A stretch of 64,000 bases of DNA from Pseudoips prasinana. Taxonomy: Eukaryota > Arthropoda > Insecta > Lepidoptera > Nolidae. The translations under genes and the position numbers were made by a program. The stretch is from assembly GCA_951640165.1 (NCBI GenBank), contig OX621248.1, positions 124,001-188,000 of the forward strand, read 5' to 3'. Position 1 is the first letter of the stretch. Every line of letters starts with the position of its first letter. A model generated the notes under the pieces. That model ran no database searches and was not told the DNA's origin. It saw only the letters and a list, made by a program, of their open reading frames with translations. Positions 45,801 to 54,800 of this stretch are shown in pieces.

Positions 45801-48800
45801 TAATTACTCTAATTGGACCAAATCCCGTGTTCATGCCCGCTTGAGTATGTTTCGCCGGACCGTCTCAACTGGGTCGTGTTGAAACCGGTAGTAGATGAAC
45901 CCACTGAGTTTGTTTCGCTGTCGTGTATTCATCCCTCTCAAATACCATTACTTTCATCTTACCAACATTAATTTTCATCCCTTTCCTTTCAAAAGCTTCA
46001 TGCATATTTGTTACCATCACCTGCAACTCGTCCGCCGATGATGCAAGTAAAACTTGATCATCAGCATAAAGCAGACATTTGATGAGTAACTCATTCATCC
46101 TTACACCGCATTCACTTTCTTTCAAATCTTTTAAACAGCTATCCATGAACAGGTTAAACAACCACGGTGACGCTACACATCCCTGTCTAACACCCTTTTG
46201 GATGCTAAACCACTCAGTGTACGACTCGTTAATTCTCACGCAAGCTCTTGAATCCCTATAAAGAGATTTCAGTGCTTGAACAAGGTAGTCGTCTAACCCA
46301 CACATGGACAGTACCGACCAAAGCTCATTCCTCAACACTCTATCGTAGGCCTTTTCTAAGTCTACGAAGGCACAGTAGACCTTTTGGCTTTTGCCCAAAA
46401 ACTTCTCTACTATGCTTCGTAGAGAAAAGACCTGATCCGTGCATCCCATCCCTTTTCTAAAACCCGCCTGTGCATCCCATATTTCCGTATCGGTTTCTTT
46501 CACAACTCTTTCAACCAATACTTTCGCATACAACCTACCAACGACGCTGAGCAGACTAATACGCCTATAGTTTTTACAGTCTTGCCGTGAGCCTTTTCCT
46601 TTGTAAAGAAGTACGATGACAGCCTTGCACCAATCACTTGGCACTTGGCCGGTGTTATAGCACAAATTGAAAAGGCTGCACAGCTGACTCGCAATGACGC
46701 CATGTCCAGCCTTCAGCATCTCGGAAGTTATCCTGTCATACCCTGGTGATTTACCCGATTTCATACTCTTAATAGCTTTCACAATCTCATCCATACCAAT
46801 TTCCTCCTTACAATTATTTTTATCTATACCTAATGAACTACGTTCACTCTCCGTTACACTTCTATCATACAAACTTTCAAAATACTCCTTCCAACGTTTC
46901 AACAAGCATTCTTCCCCTTTCACTATATGTCCATCATGGTCTCGGATTGAATTCAGTTCTGAGGTTTGGGTTATGCCTCTTACTGATCTAATGGATTTCC
47001 AGAAAAACTTAATGTTCGTCTGAAAATCCATAGACAACTTTCTATCAAAATTATCCATTTGTTCATTTTTCTTTTCGTTCACCACATCCTTTACTATTCC
47101 TTTCACCCTTTTATAGTCATTCCAGGCTGTTTCTATATCTTCATTCGTCGCCTTATGCATTCGTTCGTTTGCTCTGGTGGCTAGCCAATCTAACCACGCT
47201 TTCTTCTTTTCACATACAACTTTTTGTACACTTTTATCCCACCAAATATTCTTCATCTTTCTTCCTCTTCTCCTCTTTATTACACCACATACTTCACTAG
47301 CTACACTCCCTACACCTTCTTTGACTGACTTCCATAGCTCTTCTACTTCTCTTATGTCTTCAGATCCCTCAAACTTATCAATCAACTTTTTATTTATATT
47401 CTATTGAAATGGTATTAGTTGTAAGTTAATGAGCATTTATATAAAAATATAATAAAAACGTAGTTGCTGTCGAATATAGTTTCTCAAAGTTTAGTAATAT
47501 TAATACAACCTAGCCTATCAATAAATGTATGAACCTATTATTTATATAGCATATGTTTTTGACTGGCTATTATGCTCATTAAAATGTTACAATGCAAATA
47601 CTTATTTATTTATAGGTTTTTATATTTCTTAATTGGCTGTTATTTTAACATTAATTAAAATATAAATGCCTACTAAACTTAATACAGGGAATAAATCGCG
47701 TGGCTAAAAAACGAAGACGTTTGATCGTAGATAATGTAATAGATGAAATAACTTGATTGCAGGGCGTGTTTACTTGCAATAGCAACAACTTCCCGATGGA
47801 CATAGCGACTCGTGTATATTGATACTATTCGTTTTAATAATGTTATTATTCCACTCTATACAGGTTCACAAGTAAGTCACGATCAGGAGTGTGAGCTGAT
47901 AAGAAGAGTAGAAGTAGAACGCATCACTGGTGGGAGACTCCTTACGGAGTCCATTGAAGCATTGATGGACCAATTTGGATTTGGTAATACTTAATATAAT
48001 TAGCGTGCTTAATATAATATTACAATAAACGTCATGTAATGTACTATCGTGTTTTAACTTACGTTAAAAGGCAATCACTCCACGTGTCGCGTATTGGTTT
48101 CAATGGCCGTCTCATTGCCCCAGCGGCCTCGTGTTTCGGGGTTGATCCCCGTATAGGATAACTATTAAGTGTGACCTATAAATTATTGTTCTGTCTCTGG
48201 CTGTATTTATATGTCCGTGAATTGCATGTTTTGATACAAAGGGATTAAAATCCCCACGCAGTCATTAATTATATTACAATAAGAACATTAATCAAGCAAT
48301 CAATAAATTTGTAATCTAAAACCTTTGATAAATAATAATTGTCAAATGACAAGAACTGACACTCGCGTCAACTACCAAAAATCAACGCGTACTACATGAT
48401 GTCTACCATGTAGTACGCGTTTATTTTTGCAGTCCTAAATAAGTCTTCTTTTGAGTTTTGAAGGGTCATAACTTCTGTAAAAGTATGTTAATTATGAAAA
48501 TTAAAAAGTCAAATCTCCACTAACATTAAAACATACTAAAAATTATAAAATAATTATTTTATACTTTTTAGTTGCAATTGCAGCTATACTAAAATGGTGA
48601 AATTATTTTATACTTTTTAGTTTATTTTGAAGTCAGTATTTTGGTTTTAAAAGTTTTGATTTTACCCTATATTTGAATATAACAATGGGTAACTTATAAA
48701 TGGTTCCCGACCCATTAAAAATGTTTTTTTTTTAATACTTCAACTAGCCCAACTTTTTAAATTTCACTTTTTATAATTTTTTCTCATTATAATTAGATCT

Positions 48801-51800
48801 TAACAAAACTAATTGCAAGCTCCCCCTATATATAAAAAAAATATTGAAATTGATTATCCAATGCCTGAGCATACATTAAAAAAAACAGTTCGAATTCAGA
48901 ACTTTCCTCCCATTTGTTATCGGTTGAAAATGGCAACGTATTAGACTAAATTGATAGAATAGCGTTCCACTTTTGTGTTTGCGTATTAATAAAATCAATA
49001 ACCATGTTCAGTCAGTTTACTTACTCGCGATAGTCGCGATCGATTTGATGTTTGCAAGCGGCGACCGATCCGCTTACTGCGTAACAAATCAATTCAATTC
49101 AAGTTATCATTTTGTGTTAAGGTTATTTATTTAATGATTTTACATAAAATACTAATTTGACTTTACGCGCGGCGTAGTGGTTATGGTAGCCGCCTCGCTA
49201 CTACCGCAGTGCCGTCGTGCTTCGGGTTCCCCCACCCGTACCCACACAGGACAACTATCTGTGTGATCCACAGTTGACTTTGTTTTCTGGGTCTGTTTTG
49301 TTTCAATCGATTTTATTTTTGAATTATGCAGTTACACATAATGTATTCGAAGAACTTTTAAAAAAGTCAATGCCAGTAGGATATCTACATTAAGCTAATG
49401 TCGATATCCTACCGGCGCGGCGTTGACTTTTATCCTAATGTCGATATCCTACCGGCGTTGACTTTTTCAAAAGTTCTTCAAATACATTATGTGTAACTAA
49501 TTGAGTATGTACACAATATTTATTTAATTTTTTTGTTAATCATCATAACTGAGGAAAGGTCAAGCTAATATCAGAACGCAGGTTTAAGCTTTTATACTCG
49601 TGATGTCATCCGAGCACTAAGCGTCGAGAGCGTCATAAGCGTAGCGTGGCATAGTCACGGTAGTACAAAGTGATGGTTGCAGGTGCGGCGGGGGCGGACG
49701 CCGAAGGCCACACGCGCGAACGGCTTGCGGAAGAACTGGAATGGCTACGGCGCGCCGCACCCCCACTTGCTCTGGTAATGTTTGAAAGCATTTCTTTTTC
49801 TTTGTTGCATTATAGTTAGACACTATGCTTGCGATACTACTATGCGGTATGTCATAATCGCCACACCTGGCAGACGGGTTGGCGATCGCAGTATCATAGT
49901 TATGGTTATAGGCCATAGTTCTCAGAACGAAGCTGCTGCCCGTCCTCTGGTAGGTATTCCCTCGAGTCGACTTCTGCACCCCCCACGGGATGATATGAGG
50001 TAATGATATCCTGATATTCTTCGCCGTCACCACATGGCAATTTTACATTACAAAAAAGATCTTAATATTGCACTGCGCAGGAGTTACTGGCGCCGCACGG
50101 GTACCTGTGTCCACTGTCGCACCGCCTGATGCGCGAGCCGGCGCACGCAGCCGACGGCTACACGTACGAGCGAGCCAACATACTCGATTGGTTCGTCGCT
50201 GCAGGTCAGTCCCGGCTTATCATAGCAAATATACACCACGAATGACACTTATATACTCATTTTCGTTGAAAATACACACCACGTATTTTTTCAAATGCTC
50301 TTATAAGTTTTATAAGATTATTTTTCTTCTATATTTAAGTTGTTACAAATGCAATCATATCAAGTAGAAACTCACTCTCGAGCTGCTACCTACAATAAAT
50401 GGTTCTCTGTTATATAGAAACACGAAAATAAATCTTTACTAGATTTTTCCAAACAACTACACCGCACTGACATCAACATTTTGAAATAAAAAGTAATGAG
50501 GAGGAAACTCACTGATAGTATTACCTTTTTCGAAGTGTATTGTAAGTGTAGGTAGTGTTTTTAAACTGGAAACCGTAACTTTAGTTTGTTGAGAATTTAA
50601 TAAGTCCAACTTGTCTCGCCCTGCGCAGCTCAATACAGAAGATGATGTGGATTTGAAACAACTTCCCCGTGCCATGCTCTGGTTAAATGAATATTACGTG
50701 TCAAGTTATAGGGAACAGTTACAAGTATAAGGGCGTTTGTTATGCAAACATGTGCCATTCGGACCATGGTGCTACCTTTGTGGGAATAGTGTTAAAATCA
50801 CTGTCATTTTCTCAACAGTATAATTCTTGTTTGCATGAACATTTTTGTTCTTCTATATAGACGTTCTTCAATATTCGGATGAGTATGTACCGCCAGCCCA
50901 AGGAGCTCTGAGGACAGCCGATATTACTAAGTTTAACATTGTCGATGGTCCTAATATACTAATAAGGAAAATAAACAAATCTTTTGCTCGAAGGGCAATA
51001 TTGGAGATATACTTATTTAAATCTTATTTTAATAGTGATAGTTGTCTACGCGACACGACGCGGTCAACACGTACATGTCGTCCTTTGTGATAAAAAAATC
51101 TAAAAAATAAATATGTACTATATATACTAAGTATCAAAAACCATGTAATGTAATAACATTCAAAACTGTTTTAGGAAAGTGTTCCAATAAACCATTGTTT
51201 GCTCTGTGCTAATAAATTTAAAAATACTCAAAAGTGTTTAAAATAGTTTAAATTACATTGATAACCATGTAATGTGATAATGTGTAATTAAAAAACTAAG
51301 TAAAGTAAAGTGTTCAAATAAACTATTGTTTACAACCACGAAATCAATTATAAAATACATAACACTATTGAACCTCTTAAACACAGTGACTCAGTGTATA
51401 ATTAGACGTCCACAAATCCGTCCGCCAATCACCTTCGACAACAAGCATTCATTACCTTATATGGTTACAGAAGTCAAGCAAAAGGACATAAATACCTAGA
51501 GTTAGAACTATCCATATTTCTGCATATGAATCACTATTTCAGCGCATAGCGTATGAATCGCCTTAGGCAAGTACCACCACGGGTTTCAACCTCATACCAT
51601 TACGGTATGAGGTTGAAACCCGTGGTGGTCAACGGTTTGAGCCTACGCCGGAACAATTTTTGAACTTTGTATAAAATTTATTTATCTGCCTATACAAACA
51701 CAAGAATATCTACACTATAAAACTATGGTATGAAGTTCGATCCCCACAAAAAATAACAAAAAATTTAAAGTATAATTGGTCAGTACCAAACCACGTGCTT

Positions 51801-54800
51801 ACAAACATGGATTCGTGCGAGAGAAACATCACACAAAGATCTAAGCAAAGAAACTTTGATACATCGAGCAGTAACTACGAGGAAACATTAAGTACTTCTG
51901 ATTTCGGACATAGCCTACCAGATCTCTCAAGGGCCTTACTAAATAATGAAGTTGATGAATTGAGAAGTGAACTGATAAAAATAAGATTAGAATTGGAAAG
52001 GACACAAACCGAAGTAGATTATTTAAATACTGAAAATTATTCTCTACAAAAAGTTATTAAAGATCAAGAAGCAAAGATAAACAAGCTTAAGCTACTATGC
52101 ATGGACTCACCACAAATAAAAAAATCTACAAGAAGACATAGAATATCTCAAATCTCTGTGGAGTCATACCCCAATGTAATCCCGGCAAACATGTGTCATG
52201 ACGATAGTTTTCACAATTTGAATGTAACTAGTAAAAGTGTTATCGAGTCTGAAAACCAAAATAACTCCACTGGTGAATTGAACTATAATATTTCCATTGC
52301 AAGTCTCAACATGGATGTGAATACAATTGAACCACTACCTCAAAAACATGTCGATATTACAGCCATCAAAAAGAAGACTAATAACATATTGATATTCTCA
52401 GACACCCACAGTCCACATTCTTCTCACCTGCGAAGTTTAATACAAAAACATGCGGGATCTTCGTACTTCGTATCTTCTCTCTGTAAATCAGGTGCCACAA
52501 CCGATAAATTGTTAGATTCTTGTGTTGCAATTTGTAGAGATTTTAACAAACACGATTATGTAATAATAATGTGTGGTCATAATGACACAAATCCACTTAA
52601 AATGCAGTCAGTGCTGTATCATTGTATAGATAATCTTCAACATACCAATGTATTGCTGTGTAATCCTAAGTATAATAGATTCTTAAGTGAGGAAAAGCTA
52701 TGTAATTTATATTATCATATCTGTAGCCTAAACTGGCCTATTAAATCACAGCACTCTTATAAACATGGATACCTCAATACCTAATTATAATTTTATTAGA
52801 ATTTTATCAGGTTATTTACTTAGACATGTGCTGCATTTAAAATATAAATGTGAACATCAGCAGTATATTAAAGCTCAAATCATTTCCTCAAAAATAAACA
52901 GTCGAAATTTAGTAACAAATAGTACTCAAACATCTCCTAATATTAATTATGTATCAAGATCAACTCAAACAATACCGGAAGACGATGAACAGTTTTTTCG
53001 AGTCAACCAGTAAATTTACAATTTTTCATCAGAATGTTCAAGGTATGAGGTCCAAACTAAGTGAAATAGAAGTCGTATTGCAATCAAAAAATATTGATGT
53101 CTTTTGTGCTACTGAAACTTTCTTTCAAGGAAATAATGCGGATATATTGCAATTAGCAGGGTACAAGACTGCCAACTACTATTCACGAAAAAACAAACAT
53201 CGCGGTGGAGTCTGTATATATGTGAAAAGTTCTATGAACTACAAGAAAATTGATTGGATTTTTGATATCTGTGTTGAGCTACATTTTGAATGCTGTGGTA
53301 TATTAATTCCAGAAACGAATTGGATTATTATATGTGTGTATAGAACTCCCAACTCAAATTTTAATATTTTTATAGAAAAACTAGAATTCTTATTATATAA
53401 AGTCACTGTTAATCGTAGAACCGTTCGAAAGAAGGTATTCATCTTGGGTGATTTTAATGTTAATACACCGATCGATGATAGCAAAAGTAAGCAATTTAAA
53501 AATACCCTTAAAATGTTTAATCTCACTATTACACTGAGGGATCCAACTAGAATTACGCCTCATTCAGCGACATGTATTGATAATATACTAACAAACAGTA
53601 AGAATCACAAAGTTGAGATATGGGATTTAGGTATATCTGACCATACTGGTCAAGCAATAATTATTCCTTGTTCACTGAGTTTCCGCGAAAAGTTCTGGTA
53701 CGTTTATAAAAGAGTAGTAACTAATAACATTGAAATTTTTCTTAAGTATATTTCTCAAGTTTCGTTCCAAGAAGTCTATGATTCAAATGACCCAAACACA
53801 GCTTACCAGATATTCCTAAATTTACTTTCATTAATATTTAATTTGTGTATACCTTTTAAAAGGGTCAAAATACATTACAAGAGAATAAATACTTGGAGAA
53901 CCAAAGGTATTAACAAATCGTGTGAAAATAAACGTAGAATGTTCTTGCTACATAAAGATCGTCATAATAGCCATCACAAAGTATATACTAAGTATTGTAA
54001 AATATTAAAACGGGTAATAAGGCAGTCAAAAAGGAATACGAATATAAGTTACTTACGACAAAGTAAAAATTTAACAAAAGCCACATGGAATTTAATTAAA
54101 AAAGAAACACAGCCTAAGAATGACTTGAAACCACAAATTGACCGTATTGTACTCAATAATAATGTAATAACTCTTCCTCATGACATTGTAAATTCTTTTA
54201 ACAACTTCTATATTAATCAATATAATTCGCCCTTAATTATAAATAATTGCAAAAAAAGGTCCGAGAAACAACTCAAAAGTATGTTCCTATTCCCTGCAGA
54301 TAGAAACGAGATTGTTAATGTCATTAACTATTTAAAAAATAAAAGTAGTTGTGGTTACGACGGTATACCAACAAGCTTAGTGAAATCCAGCAACAGATAT
54401 ATTGCAGACCCCCTTGTACATATCGTGAATCTTATGTTTGAAACAGGTAATTTTCCTGATGATTTAAAAAAAGCTCTGATTAAACCATTATATAAGAAAG
54501 GATCTAAACACGACATTAACTACTACAGACCTATTGCTTTACTCCCTAGCTTCTCAAAAATATTTGAAAAGGTCATTCTTAACAGATTAATACATTTTTT
54601 GGACGCTAACAATATATTAAATAATAACCAGTTTGGATTTAGAAAAAATAAAACTACTTCATTGGCAATTTTTAAACTATTCAAAAACATTTGGGAATAT
54701 ATGAATAATAAAGACCAATGTGTTGGACTTTTTTTAGATATGTCAAAGGCTTTTGACTGCGTAAAATATGACATTCTTTTCAATTTACTTGATGACATTG

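Noticed and set aside
47177..47407. Plus-strand frames over 46079-47407 as novel proteins.
   Set aside because: They are complements of the RTE-like minus-strand RT frame.
49617..50367. Minus-strand frame 50033-49617 and plus frames around the U-box exons.
   Set aside because: They cross splice sites and the R2 repeat and carry no protein features; the U-box is in one other frame.
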